A DNA stretch of 64,000 bases, from assembly GCF_900176565.1 (NCBI RefSeq), contig NZ_FXEH01000004.1, positions 310,001 to 374,000 of the forward strand, given 5' to 3'. The notes beneath the pieces are model-generated. The model ran no database searches. It was given only the letters and a program-made list of their open reading frames with translations, and was not told the DNA's origin. The translations under genes were made by a program, and so were the position numbers. Shown in pieces: positions 32,569-41,203 of the stretch. Numbering within the stretch: the first letter of the stretch is position 1; every line of letters begins with the position of its first letter. This DNA comes from Thalassobacillus devorans. GTDB lineage: Bacteria; Bacillota; Bacilli; Bacillales; Halobacillaceae.

Positions 32569-33789
32569 GTGCAAATTAAACATGACCCGGTAACCGTAAA
32601 TGCCGAACGAATAAAAGCAGATTTGATCCGGTGGCGGCGCCATCTGCACCGCCATCCGGAATTAAGTTTTCAGGAAAAAGAGACGAGTGCATACGTTCTC
32701 CGCGAGCTTGAAGCGATGGGGGCTTTTGATATCCAAACCAATGTCGGCGGGTATGGCATTGTCGCTACCTTAAGCAGTGGAGAGGGCCCTGTCATTGGGT
32801 TACGTGCAGATATGGACGCTTTACCTATTAATGAACACAATGATGTAGAATATCAATCTATTCATCAAGGTATTATGCACGCATGTGGTCATGATGCCCA
32901 TACGGCTATGCTGTTAGGAGCTGCTAGACTATTGGGTGAAGATGCAAAGGCAGGAAGGTTAAATGGTATAATCAAATTCATTTTCCAACCGGCAGAAGAA
33001 GACACCAACGATGCCGGGTTAACCGGGGCACCATTAATGTTGCAGTCCGGTCTTTTGGATGACATCGACGTGTTCCTTGCTTTACATGTATGCCCCTGGC
33101 ATATGACAGGTGAAATTCAGGTGAATGACGGACCGAGCATGGCAAATATCGATAATTTCCACATGACAATCAAAGCGACTGGCGGCCATGGCGGCTATCC
33201 TCACCTGGCCACGGATCCGATTTGGATGTCGAGCTATTTTTTACAAGGGTTGTACAGTCTGATTAGCCGGAAAATAGACCCACTTTCCGTAGGTACCATC
33301 AGTGTAGGAGAAATTCATGGAGGGGAGACGGCGAATGTTATCCCTGATGAAGTGACAATTACTGGCACTATGCGCTCCTACACTCAAGATATGCGGTTGC
33401 AGCTAGTCCGGGAATTAGAACAGGTGGCAAATGTCATTCTGCCACTGGGTGGAACTTATGAGCTGGAAATAGAAACCGGAGAGCCTGCGTTAGATAATGA
33501 TAGACGAGTGAATGAAGCGGTTAGGAGAGCTGCCAGACATCTTTACCCCAATTTGAAAATCCATGAGGGGCCGTTTGGTATGGGGGGCGAGGATTTCGCT
33601 CATATGATTGCTGAAAGGCCAGGAGCGATGTTTTTTCTCGGGTGTGCTAAGAAAGGGACACCAGAACGAAAGCTGCATACAGGTGACTTTCAAATAGATG
33701 AAAACGCCCTGCCAATTGGTACAGCGATTTTGACGAATAGCGCTCACAGGTTAATACAAATAGAAGAAGGGAGGAAGGTCGATGACTAA
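32569..33789 (+). CDS. M20-family amidohydrolase, probable N-acetyl-diaminobutyrate deacetylase
   Basis: Zinc-dependent M20 peptidase/aminoacylase, 406 aa. HRHPELSFQEKETSAYV, the metal site MHACGHDAHTAMLLGAA, QPAEED, and near the C-terminus GMGGEDFAHM are complete. Classic ectoine pathways use DoeB, a different (aspartoacylase-like) zinc enzyme. Here the M20 protein is the only candidate to remove acetate from N-acetyl-2,4-diaminobutyrate. GTG start with GGGAGGGG; overlaps the next gene by 8 bp. Confidence 0.85.
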   Translation: MQIKHDPVTVNAERIKADLIRWRRHLHRHPELSFQEKETSAYVLRELEAMGAFDIQTNVGGYGIVATLSSGEGPVIGLRADMDALPINEHNDVEYQSIHQGIMHACGHDAHTAMLLGAARLLGEDAKAGRLNGIIKFIFQPAEEDTNDAGLTGAPLMLQSGLLDDIDVFLALHVCPWHMTGEIQVNDGPSMANIDNFHMTIKATGGHGGYPHLATDPIWMSSYFLQGLYSLISRKIDPLSVGTISVGEIHGGETANVIPDEVTITGTMRSYTQDMRLQLVRELEQVANVILPLGGTYELEIETGEPALDNDRRVNEAVRRAARHLYPNLKIHEGPFGMGGEDFAHMIAERPGAMFFLGCAKKGTPERKLHTGDFQIDENALPIGTAILTNSAHRLIQIEEGRKVDD

Positions 33790-34831
33790 GATAGCATTTG
33801 TCGGTTTTGGTGGTGTCGGGCAGGCGCTGGCGGAAATTCTGCTGGAGCGGAAGGAACAGCTGGAAAGATCTTATGGCCTTGATGCAGAAGTGGTTGCGGT
33901 TTCGGATATGATGAAAGGTGCGGTCTATAAACCTGATGGATTGGATATTGCACAGTTACTCGAAGCAGTCCGGGAAACGGGAAATGTGGAGAATTATCCT
34001 GACGAGCCAGGTACAGTCAAGGGCCTGAATAGTATGGAAACGATCCAGGATACCAATGCCGATATGATTGTTGAAGTGACTTTTACTGATGTGGAAACCG
34101 GACAGCCTGCCATCGACCATTGCCGGGCTGCGTTTGAAAAAGGAAAAAGTGTCGTAACTACGAACAAAGGACCGGTAGCGCTCGCTTACAAAGAGCTTAC
34201 TGCGCTTGCAGAGAAAAACGGGGCTTACTGGGGCTTCGAAGGTACTGTTATGAGCGGAACGCCAGCATTAAGAATGCCAATAGCTACCCTTGCAGGCAAT
34301 GAAATTACGGAGATTAAAGGAATCTTAAACGGTACGACAAATTATATTCTTACAGAAATGGAAAAAGGTAATTCCTATGACAAAGCTTTGCAAAAAGCGA
34401 AAGAGCTGGGATATGCCGAAGCAGATCCTACGAATGATGTAGAAGGTTATGACGCCCGGTATAAAGCGGCCATTCTTTCTGGCTATTTGATGGGTACCCC
34501 GATTTCTTCCAAAGATATCCCATGCAAGGGCATCCGTCATATGACGCTTGAAATGGTCAATGAAGCACTGAAGGATAATAAGAAATGGCGCTTATTGGCT
34601 CAGGTGAAGAAAGAGAATGGAGAGGTTACCGCCTCTGTCGAACCACAATTACTAGACGCGGATGATCCTCTGGCAGGCGTAACAGGTGCAACGAACGCAA
34701 TTTTGTATGAATGTGATCTGGCAGGACCAATCATGTTGACGGGCGCAGGCGCCGGGCTAAAAGAAACGGGTTTCTCCTTATTGATTGACCTGATTGACTA
34801 TCAAAGACAGAAGACTATGGCCAAAATTTAA
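33782..34831 (+). CDS. Homoserine-dehydrogenase-like protein without ACT domain, 349 aa
   Basis: N-terminal NAD(P)-binding fold (IAFVGFGGVGQALAEILLE), then VTTNKGPVALAY and the homoserine dehydrogenase catalytic domain GTVMSGTPALRMPIATLAGNEITEIKGILNGTTNYILTEME...AKELGYAEADPTNDVEGYDARYK. The C-terminal ACT domain of biosynthetic enzymes is missing, so feedback control by threonine is not expected. It would interconvert aspartate semialdehyde and homoserine. Its place inside the ectoine operon, where aspartate semialdehyde is an intermediate, suggests a catabolic or shunt role (inference). Confidence 0.85.
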   Translation: MTKIAFVGFGGVGQALAEILLERKEQLERSYGLDAEVVAVSDMMKGAVYKPDGLDIAQLLEAVRETGNVENYPDEPGTVKGLNSMETIQDTNADMIVEVTFTDVETGQPAIDHCRAAFEKGKSVVTTNKGPVALAYKELTALAEKNGAYWGFEGTVMSGTPALRMPIATLAGNEITEIKGILNGTTNYILTEMEKGNSYDKALQKAKELGYAEADPTNDVEGYDARYKAAILSGYLMGTPISSKDIPCKGIRHMTLEMVNEALKDNKKWRLLAQVKKENGEVTASVEPQLLDADDPLAGVTGATNAILYECDLAGPIMLTGAGAGLKETGFSLLIDLIDYQRQKTMAKI

Positions 34832-34847
34832 GGAAGGTGGTGTTGAA

Positions 34848-36296
34848 ATGCATACCAAAGTGAAAGCAGTCAAGATGCTGATCGGCGGAGAATGGGTCCA
34901 TTCGAATCAAACATTTGAGGTGGTGGACCCCCAAAATGATCGTCCAATCGCTTCCGTACCTTTGGGGAGCAGTAAGGATATGCTTACCGCGATTGAAAAA
35001 GCTGAAGAAGCTTATATGAAAACAGCCGTCTGGCCAACCCACGAACGGATTCGAGTGTTATCGGAAGCAGCTAATTATATGAAAGAAAATGCAGAGGATT
35101 TTGCCAGAACAGTCGCTTCGGAAGGAAGCAAGACAATCAATGAAGCTCGTGGGGAAGTTAAGCGGGCTATCCAGACGATTCAGATTAGTGCCGAAGAAGC
35201 TCGCAGAATCAATGGGGAAACGATCAATTTCGATCAGAATGAAGGCAGTGAAAACCGTGTCGGATATCATTACCGATTTCCGGTAGGGGTCGTCGGTGCA
35301 ATCACCCCATTCAATGATCCACTGAACCTTGTGGCCCATAAAGTCGGACCCGCAATCGCAGCCGGAAACGCTATTGTTGTCAAACCGGCATCTGTCACTC
35401 CGCTTAGTGCTTTGATGTTAGCGGAAGCTTTCGTCCACGCCGGGTTGCCAGATGGATTCTTATCTGTAGTTACTGGTTCAGGACGTGAAATCGGTGAAAC
35501 ACTCGTCACTCACCCTTCTGTTAAAGTGTTGTCCTTTACAGGCGGACCAGATGCCGGGAAGAAGATATCGGAACAGGCAGGTCCTAAAAAAGTAAGCATG
35601 GAGCTTGGATCCAATTCTCCTGTCATCGTATTGAACGATGCTAACCTGAACGATGCGGTTCAATCCTGTGTCTCCGGCGCTTTCTCTGCAGTCGGCCAAA
35701 ATTGTATCGGGGTCCAGCGAATCTACGTTCAAAAAGACGTGTACTCCCGCTTCCTTGATACGTTTATCAGTCGCACGTCCGAATTAAAGGTCGGAGATAA
35801 AATGGATGAACTGACGGATGTCGGCCCGATGATTAATGAACGGGAGGCAAAGCGAGTCGAAAGCTGGGTGAACGAAGCATTGATGAAAGGGGCAAAGCTC
35901 CACACAGGCGGCAAGCGGGAAGGAAGCTTCTATTACCCTACTGTTTTAAGTGATGTACCAAAGACAGCTAAAATCGCTTATGAAGAAATTTTCGGGCCAG
36001 TTGTCCTGATCACACCGGTAGCGAACCTGCATGAAGCCATTGAGCGTTCCAATGATGTCGACTACGGATTGCAGGCAGGGATATTCACTTCCGATATCAA
36101 TCATGCTTTCCATGCAATCAAAGGGTTGAATGTCGGTGGTGTCATGATCAATGACAGCAGTGACTACCGGATTGACGCGATGCCATTTGGCGGTGTCAAA
36201 GGTTCTGGCATTGGACGCGAGGGTGTCCGTTACGCTATCGAATCGATGACCGAACCGAAAGTCGTCTGCTTCCGGTTACAGGAAAATTTATTATAA
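34848..36296 (+). CDS. Aldehyde dehydrogenase, probable aspartate-semialdehyde dehydrogenase of ectoine catabolism (DoeC-like)
   Basis: NAD(P)-dependent ALDH superfamily enzyme, 482 aa. Catalytic Glu252 (SMELGSNSPVIV) and Cys286 (VGQNCIGVQR), the cofactor segment VVKPASVTPLSA and FTGGPDAGKKI are all present. In ectoine degradation DoeC oxidises aspartate semialdehyde to aspartate; the position as last gene of this operon fits. The start is the ATG after AAGGAAGGTGG; upstream in-frame codons overlap the previous gene. Substrate assignment rests on context. Confidence 0.8.
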   Translation: MHTKVKAVKMLIGGEWVHSNQTFEVVDPQNDRPIASVPLGSSKDMLTAIEKAEEAYMKTAVWPTHERIRVLSEAANYMKENAEDFARTVASEGSKTINEARGEVKRAIQTIQISAEEARRINGETINFDQNEGSENRVGYHYRFPVGVVGAITPFNDPLNLVAHKVGPAIAAGNAIVVKPASVTPLSALMLAEAFVHAGLPDGFLSVVTGSGREIGETLVTHPSVKVLSFTGGPDAGKKISEQAGPKKVSMELGSNSPVIVLNDANLNDAVQSCVSGAFSAVGQNCIGVQRIYVQKDVYSRFLDTFISRTSELKVGDKMDELTDVGPMINEREAKRVESWVNEALMKGAKLHTGGKREGSFYYPTVLSDVPKTAKIAYEEIFGPVVLITPVANLHEAIERSNDVDYGLQAGIFTSDINHAFHAIKGLNVGGVMINDSSDYRIDAMPFGGVKGSGIGREGVRYAIESMTEPKVVCFRLQENLL

Positions 36297-36303
36297 ACAG
36301 TTG

Positions 36304-36332
36304 AACCGCCTGAATTTTCAGGCGGTTTTTTT
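36304..36332 (+). terminator. Terminator of the ectoine operon
   Basis: 10-bp stem AACCGCCTGA / TCAGGCGGTT with seven T. Confidence 0.92.
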
Positions 36333-36349
36333 GTACGATTTCCTGTTTA

Positions 36350-36604
36350 TTAATTTGAATGTATAGCATCCATTGCCCTATGCTTATCTTCCTTTTTTAC
36401 ATAAAACTTATATTCATTCCCATAATTATTACTAGTCACGCCAGTATTACCTGATAAGTGAACATTGGAGGCTACACGGTACTTGATAGAAGCAGATTTA
36501 AGGCTGGAAACAACTTTATAGTATTCTTCAAGACTGAATGTAGTGTAGATAAGTGTCTTTTTACTAGAAATCAAATAGTCGATCCAGTTTACCAGGAAGT
36601 TCAT
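36350..36604 (-). CDS. Small protein, 84 aa, DUF2007-like fold possible
   Basis: MNFLVNWIDYLISSKKTLIYTTFSLEEYYKVVSSLKSASIKYRVASN... ending EYKFYVKKEDKHRAMDAIHSN. A helix-strand layout with a final strand-helix (FYVKKEDKHRAMDAI) recalls the small DUF2007 signal-transducing domains, which is a weak resemblance. The ribosome binding site AGGAGGGG is excellent. It is transcribed opposite to its neighbours, between the ectoine operon and the ABC transporter. Confidence 0.65.
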   Translation of the reverse strand: MNFLVNWIDYLISSKKTLIYTTFSLEEYYKVVSSLKSASIKYRVASNVHLSGNTGVTSNNYGNEYKFYVKKEDKHRAMDAIHSN

Positions 36605-36899
36605 AATACCCCTCCTTGCAAGTTTATAAGTACTTAGTTCTATAAATATGGTGAAAAATCCTAGTAAAATCCTAGAAAAATGTTAGTTGATAAAGTTTAC
36701 AAGCTGTGGTCAAATTGTAAATCTATCGTAATCAGCAGTAATACGTAATAAATAGTCGTAATTATTAGCAATTAACCGAAAAAGTTATAAAAATCATTAA
36801 TTTTGTATAAATATGATAATATATACATTATTCAGAAAATTTTAATTAATGGTGACTTTTGAGATAATTAATTACGCACATAAAAAGGGGGACAAGAAA
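36605..36899. promoter_or_regulatory. AT-rich regulatory region with repeated CGTAAT motifs
   Basis: About 295 bases without a gene. Between 36728 and 36765 the hexamer CGTAAT occurs three times, with a further GTAAT, at irregular short spacing. Further on there are several -10-like TATAAT/TATGAT sequences (TATAAATATGATAATATATA). It must hold the promoter of the solute-binding protein gene; the repeated hexamer may be a regulator site. Confidence 0.45.
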
Positions 36900-37679
36900 A
36901 TGAGAAAAGGAAAAGGGTACTTATTTATCCTGACAATTGTATTATCCACTCTACTGTTAGCTGGTTGTAACACTGGCGATGCTACGGAGAAGTATACAGT
37001 TGCTACAGATAACAACTTCGTTCCATTTGAATTTTTGAACGAAGAAACAGGTGAGATGGAAGGTTTCGACATCGACCTGATCAAAGCGGTTGCTGATGAA
37101 GCGGGCTTTGAGGTGGAGATCGAGTCAATGAAATTTGATGGGGTAGTCAGTGGAATGCAATCCGGCCGTTTTGATATCGGTATTGCAGGGATGACCATCA
37201 CAGAAGAACGTAAAGAAACAATCGACTTTTCAGACCCATACTATGATGCAGGTCTGATGATCGCTGTTAATAAAGATAATGAGGACATTCAGTCTGAAGA
37301 TGATCTGACAGGCAAAAAGGTTGGTACTCGTTCTGGTACAACCAGTGAAGAATACATCAAATCGAACCATCCTGATGCCGAGCTAGTTACGTTCCCTGGA
37401 ATTGTAGAAGCATACATGGACTTAGAGTCAGGCCGTCTGGACGCCGTCATGTATGATGTTCCGAACGTCCAATATTATGTCGCCAATGACTCTGCAAAAC
37501 TGAAAACTGTCGGAGATATTCTGCAAGGGGAGCAGTATGGTATTGCATTCCCTAAAGATTCCGAGCTTGTTGAGGATGTAAACAAAGCACTGGAAACTCT
37601 CATTGAAAATGGTACGTATGATGATATCTACGAAGAATGGTTCGGTGAGCGTAAATACGGCACAGAATCCTCTGAATAA
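36900..37679 (+). CDS. glnH: Polar amino acid ABC transporter substrate-binding lipoprotein (GlnH-like)
   Basis: Lipoprotein (lipobox LLAGC, Cys23), 259 aa, with a type II solute-binding fold: YTVATDNNFVPFEFLNEETGEMEGFDIDLIKAVADEAGFE, then DIGIAGMTITEERKETIDFSDPYYDAG. This is the glutamine/polar amino acid group. Being beside an ectoine cluster it could instead bind ectoine (EhuB belongs to the same superfamily), but the transporter has one permease rather than EhuC plus EhuD. ATG after GGGGGAC. Confidence 0.85.
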   Translation: MRKGKGYLFILTIVLSTLLLAGCNTGDATEKYTVATDNNFVPFEFLNEETGEMEGFDIDLIKAVADEAGFEVEIESMKFDGVVSGMQSGRFDIGIAGMTITEERKETIDFSDPYYDAGLMIAVNKDNEDIQSEDDLTGKKVGTRSGTTSEEYIKSNHPDAELVTFPGIVEAYMDLESGRLDAVMYDVPNVQYYVANDSAKLKTVGDILQGEQYGIAFPKDSELVEDVNKALETLIENGTYDDIYEEWFGERKYGTESSE

Positions 37680-37713
37680 TACACAAGACACCAAGACGTC
37701 ATAGCTGATCGGT

Positions 37714-37753
37714 AAAAGCGTAGCAAGTGATTAGCTTGTTGCGCTTTTATTTT
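37714..37753 (+). terminator. Terminator-like hairpin after the binding-protein gene
   Basis: AAAAGCGTAGCAAG / CTTGTTGCGCTTTT stem with two mismatches, then ATTTTA. It separates the binding-protein gene from the permease gene, so partial termination would give excess binding protein. Confidence 0.7.
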
Positions 37754-37754
37754 A

Positions 37755-37854
37755 CTTTAAGAGAGTTTAACTTTGTTAAAGGATTAAAGTATAAGAAAAT
37801 ACTAAGGCTTTCGCCATAAGTACTTGGCGACAAGCCAAGTTTTTCTAATGAAAA
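37755..37854 (+). repeat. Longest copy of the dispersed intergenic repeat
   Basis: About 100 bases: CTTTAAGAGAG-TTTAA-CTTTGTTAAAG, then GATTAAAGTATAAGAAAA, CTAAGGCTTTCGCC, GTACTTGGCG, AAGCCAAGTTTTTCTAATG. The first part is an inverted repeat, and CTTGGCG/CGCCATAAGTACTTGGCG can also fold. It is inserted inside an ABC-transporter operon, between binding protein and permease. Confidence 0.8.
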
Positions 37855-37902
37855 AATTTAATTTATATGTTGCACAAAATGTTGAATAAGGAGCGAACAT
37901 TC

Positions 37903-38559
37903 ATGGATTTTATTACACAATCCCACTATTACCGGGTTATGCCCATGCTGCTCGAAGGGCTGGTATGGACATTATTGATTACAGGTATCGGATTGATCTT
38001 CGGCTTTATCCTCGGAGCTATCTTCGGTTTCGCCCGCCTTTCAAAAAGTAAAATCATCTATGGAATCGCAACAGTATATGTAGAAGTTGTTCGCGGTACA
38101 CCGATTCTTGCCCAGATCTTATTCATTTATTTCGGTCTGTCTGATTTGATGGGTGTTAATATCGATAAAATAACGGCGTCAATTATAGCTATTGCTATTA
38201 ATGCGGGGGCATATATCGCAGAAATTGTCCGTGGAGCTGTTTACTCGATCGATAAGGGACAGGAGGAAGCAGGACGGTCCATCGGTCTTACTCGTAACCA
38301 GACAATGCGCTACATCATTTGGCCACAGGCTTTCAGAAGAATGATTCCGCCGCTTGGTAACCAGTTTGTCATTAGTCTTAAGGATACCTCACTTTTCTCT
38401 GTAATCGCTGTTGGTGAACTGCTATATATGGGGCAACAATATTATGGATCAACTTTTGCTGCATTCGAGGCATTGACGATGGTTTGTATTATGTACCTTG
38501 TCATAACTGTGCCGACAGCGGTTTACTTGAGAAGGGTAGAAAGGAGACTTGACGTATGA
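37903..38559 (+). CDS. glnP: Polar amino acid ABC transporter permease (GlnP-like)
   Basis: 218 aa, five predicted membrane spans, with [40 protein letters not shown] and the EAA loop [36 protein letters not shown]. As the only permease, it probably works as a homodimer with the ATPase that follows. ATG after AAGGAG; its end overlaps the ATPase start by 4 bp. Confidence 0.9.
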   Translation: MDFITQSHYYRVMPMLLEGLVWTLLITGIGLIFGFILGAIFGFARLSKSKIIYGIATVYVEVVRGTPILAQILFIYFGLSDLMGVNIDKITASIIAIAINAGAYIAEIVRGAVYSIDKGQEEAGRSIGLTRNQTMRYIIWPQAFRRMIPPLGNQFVISLKDTSLFSVIAVGELLYMGQQYYGSTFAAFEALTMVCIMYLVITVPTAVYLRRVERRLDV

Positions 38560-39281
38560 TGATCAGCGTTAGAGATTTGCATAAATCATTTGGTTCCGTT
38601 GAAGTATTGAAAGGAATTGATGCAGAAATTAAGGAACAAGAAGTAGTCTGTGTTATCGGGCCATCCGGTTCTGGAAAAAGTACATTCCTCCGATGTCTGA
38701 ATTTACTGGAAGAAGTCACTTCCGGCGATGTTCTGATTGAAGGCACAAACCTGACTGATCCGAAAGTTAATATTAATGAAGTACGCTCCCGGGTCGGAAT
38801 GGTCTTTCAGCATTTTAACCTTTTTCCACACAGAACGGTCCTGGAGAACATCACTCTTGGGCCTATAAAAGTTAAAGGTCTGAGCAAAGACGAAGCAAAG
38901 AAAGTCGCATTGCCTTTGCTGGATAAAGTCGGTTTAAGTGATAAAGCGGATGTTTATCCGGAGAGCTTGTCAGGTGGTCAAAAGCAGCGTGTCGCCATTG
39001 CTCGTTCACTTGCGATGGAACCTAGAATCATGCTGTTTGATGAACCGACATCAGCCCTTGACCCTGAACTGGTCGGGGATGTACTGGAGGTTATGAAGGA
39101 TCTTGCCAAAGAAGGGATGACCATGGTGGTTGTTACCCATGAAATGGGCTTTGCCCGGGAAGTTGGCGACAGGGTATTGTTCATGGATGAAGGAATCATT
39201 ATGGAAGAAGATGTACCGAGTAACCTCTTTGGAAATCCTCAGAATCCACGGACGCAGGAGTTCTTAAGTAAAGTACTTTAA
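38556..39281 (+). CDS. glnQ: Polar amino acid ABC transporter ATP-binding protein (GlnQ-like)
   Basis: 241 aa ATPase. Walker [11 protein letters not shown]-loop [20 protein letters not shown], signature [35 protein letters not shown] and switch [10 protein letters not shown] are complete and typical of GlnQ/ArtP. Completes the importer with the permease and the binding lipoprotein. Also compatible with an EhuA role if the ligand proves to be ectoine. Confidence 0.9.
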   Translation: MMISVRDLHKSFGSVEVLKGIDAEIKEQEVVCVIGPSGSGKSTFLRCLNLLEEVTSGDVLIEGTNLTDPKVNINEVRSRVGMVFQHFNLFPHRTVLENITLGPIKVKGLSKDEAKKVALPLLDKVGLSDKADVYPESLSGGQKQRVAIARSLAMEPRIMLFDEPTSALDPELVGDVLEVMKDLAKEGMTMVVVTHEMGFAREVGDRVLFMDEGIIMEEDVPSNLFGNPQNPRTQEFLSKVL

Positions 39282-39290
39282 AAAGAAGGA

Positions 39291-39319
39291 TTGTGTTTGA
39301 AGGTTTTACGTGGTATATT
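39291..39319 (+). promoter_or_regulatory. Possible promoter for a small RNA
   Basis: TTGTGT, 17-bp spacer, TATATT, starting 10 bases after the glnQ stop. The following stretch has no ORF and ends in a strong terminator. Confidence 0.45.
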
Positions 39320-39325
39320 AGTTGA

Positions 39326-39447
39326 GCGATGAGCTAATTTGCGTAAGACGAATGGATATGCTTTTTTGAGCTAAACGATGAATGTGGTCATCGGTCCTTC
39401 GCCGCAAAGCGTAGAAAGCCTTCCCTGAAATATGGGAGGGCTTTTTT
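39326..39447 (+). ncRNA. Candidate small RNA or structured 3' UTR
   Basis: About 120 non-coding bases between a promoter-like sequence and a terminator. They contain a perfect hairpin CGATGA-ATGTGG-TCATCG (39376-39393), a repeated GAGCTAA motif and the final terminator stem. It could equally be the 3' untranslated region of glnQ. No known RNA family is recognised. Confidence 0.35.
39416..39447 (+). terminator. Strong intrinsic terminator
   Basis: 10-bp stem AAGCCTTCCC / GGGAGGGCTT, 8-nt loop, six T. Confidence 0.9.
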
Positions 39448-39570
39448 ATATACTTTATTAACATAGTAAATTCATTGCTCTGTTAATATTTGGAATATTC
39501 AATCAAAATAATTAAGTTTTCGTTCACCCTCTAATTTTCACCCCTGCTTCACATGTTAAAATAAATATAA

Positions 39571-39582
39571 TAAAGCGCTTTA
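39571..39582 (+). promoter_or_regulatory. Palindromic cre-like box before the sensor kinase gene
   Basis: TAAAGCGCTTTA, a perfect 12-bp palindrome with the cre core AAGCGCTT, 20 bases before the kinase start codon. Confidence 0.5.
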
Positions 39583-39601
39583 CGAAAAGAGGTTCCTCAT
39601 C

Positions 39602-41203
39602 ATGACTAGCCGTTTTCGTGTGTCCTTACAAACAAAAATCCTTGGGCTGGTAATTACATTAATTGTTTCGATTATCATTATACTCTCTGGAGTGTTCGCA
39701 TATTGGGAAAAGCAGGAGACAGAGGAAAAAATGGGCCAGCTGGCACTTCAGGCTGCGACTACACTTTCTTTTATGCCGACCATTAAAGACGCATTCAATA
39801 GCGAAGATCCAGCTGAGATCATACAGCCGATAGCGTTAAGCGTACAAAAAGAGATAGGTGCAGAGTTTGTCGTCATAGGGAATCAGGATAGTATCCGTTA
39901 TGCACACCCTGACCCGTGGAAAATCGGTGAACAAATGGTTGGCGGAGATAACGATCGTGCTTTGAAAAATGGTGAATATTATATCTCAAAAGCAGAAGGT
40001 ACATTAGGGCCGTCGCTGAGGGGCAAGGCCCCTATCTTAGATGATGATGGAGATATCATCGGGATTGTGTCCGTCGGCTTTTTGATTGATGATATCAACT
40101 CAGCTGCCTTGCAGAAATTTATGGATATCGGTGGTATTTCTATCGCAGTTCTTCTGCTCGGCACATTTGGAAGTTTTATGCTGGCTAGAAGTATACGGAA
40201 GGACACGATGGGGCTTGAGCCTTACCAAATTGCCTCGCTGTACCGCGATCGGGAGGCGGTTCTTTCTTCGGTGAAAGAAGGAATTATTGCCATTGATCAT
40301 CAAGGCCTTGTTACGATGATCAATCAATCAGCAAAGGCTATGTTGAATATAACGGAAGATACGAACAAGAAGCCAATCGAAGAAATATTACCGAATACTC
40401 AAATGCTTCGTGTCCTGGAATCAGGCACGCCTGAACATAATGAAGAAATGATTCTGAAAGACCGGGTCATCATTGTCAATCGCACACCTATTCTGGAAGA
40501 TGATAACGTCGTAGGGGTAGTTGCCAGTTTTCGAGACAAGACAGAGGTAAGAGAAATGGTTAATGCTCTTTCTGAAGTGAAGCGGTATTCTGAAGACTTA
40601 AGGGCGCAAACACATGAATTTACCAATAAAATGTACGTTTTGCTTGGCCTGCTTCAGTTAGGAAATTATCAGGAAGCTATTGACTTGATAGAAAGCGAGT
40701 TTCAAACGTCTCAGACTCAAAACAAGGTTCTTTTTGATCAGATTCAAGATGATACGGTACAGGCTATTTTGCTAGGGAAAATAAGTAAAGCGTCGGAACA
40801 AAAAGTAGATTTCTCAATTGATAGTGAATCGTCTCTTCAATTAATTCCAAAACATATCAATCGTTCTAAGCTGGTAACGATATTAGGTAATATCATTGAC
40901 AATGCCTTCGAAGCTGTAAGTAGTCAGGAAGAGAGAAAGGTGGGTTTCTTTGCAACTGATATCGGCAGTGATATTGTTTTTGAAATTACAGATAATGGAC
41001 CTGGCATCTCTGACTCTATTATGCCGTATTTGTTCATGAGAGGATTTTCCACTAAAAAAGGTCAAAACCGAGGTTTTGGATTAGCGAACGTGAACGAAAT
41101 TGTAGAAGAACTTGGCGGGACGATGGAAATCAGCCAGACATCCGGAGAGGGAGCAATGTTTTCGATATTCATACCTAAAAAGGGAGGTGGCTTCAATGAT
41201 TAA
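39602..41203 (+). CDS. Sensor histidine kinase of the CitA/DcuS/DctS family, 533 aa
   Basis: Membrane sensor for di- or tricarboxylates. Order of parts: TM1 (about 12-34), extracytoplasmic PDC sensor with the family's ligand-site pattern IRYAHPDPWKIGE (98-110), TM2 (about 176-195), PAS domain (about 215-310), Spo0B-like helix with the phospho-accepting His338 (QTHEFTNKMYVLLGLL), and an HATPase domain with NIIDNAFEAV, DNGPGI and GFGLANV. It overlaps the response regulator gene by 8 bp and lies upstream of tctCBA, so it most likely senses the tricarboxylate imported by that system. Confidence 0.88.
   Translation: MTSRFRVSLQTKILGLVITLIVSIIIILSGVFAYWEKQETEEKMGQLALQAATTLSFMPTIKDAFNSEDPAEIIQPIALSVQKEIGAEFVVIGNQDSIRYAHPDPWKIGEQMVGGDNDRALKNGEYYISKAEGTLGPSLRGKAPILDDDGDIIGIVSVGFLIDDINSAALQKFMDIGGISIAVLLLGTFGSFMLARSIRKDTMGLEPYQIASLYRDREAVLSSVKEGIIAIDHQGLVTMINQSAKAMLNITEDTNKKPIEEILPNTQMLRVLESGTPEHNEEMILKDRVIIVNRTPILEDDNVVGVVASFRDKTEVREMVNALSEVKRYSEDLRAQTHEFTNKMYVLLGLLQLGNYQEAIDLIESEFQTSQTQNKVLFDQIQDDTVQAILLGKISKASEQKVDFSIDSESSLQLIPKHINRSKLVTILGNIIDNAFEAVSSQEERKVGFFATDIGSDIVFEITDNGPGISDSIMPYLFMRGFSTKKGQNRGFGLANVNEIVEELGGTMEISQTSGEGAMFSIFIPKKGGGFND

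Noticed and set aside
36900-39281. Calling the transporter EhuBCDA
   Set aside because: Only one permease gene is present and the ATPase and permease are ordinary glutamine type; kept as an open question only.
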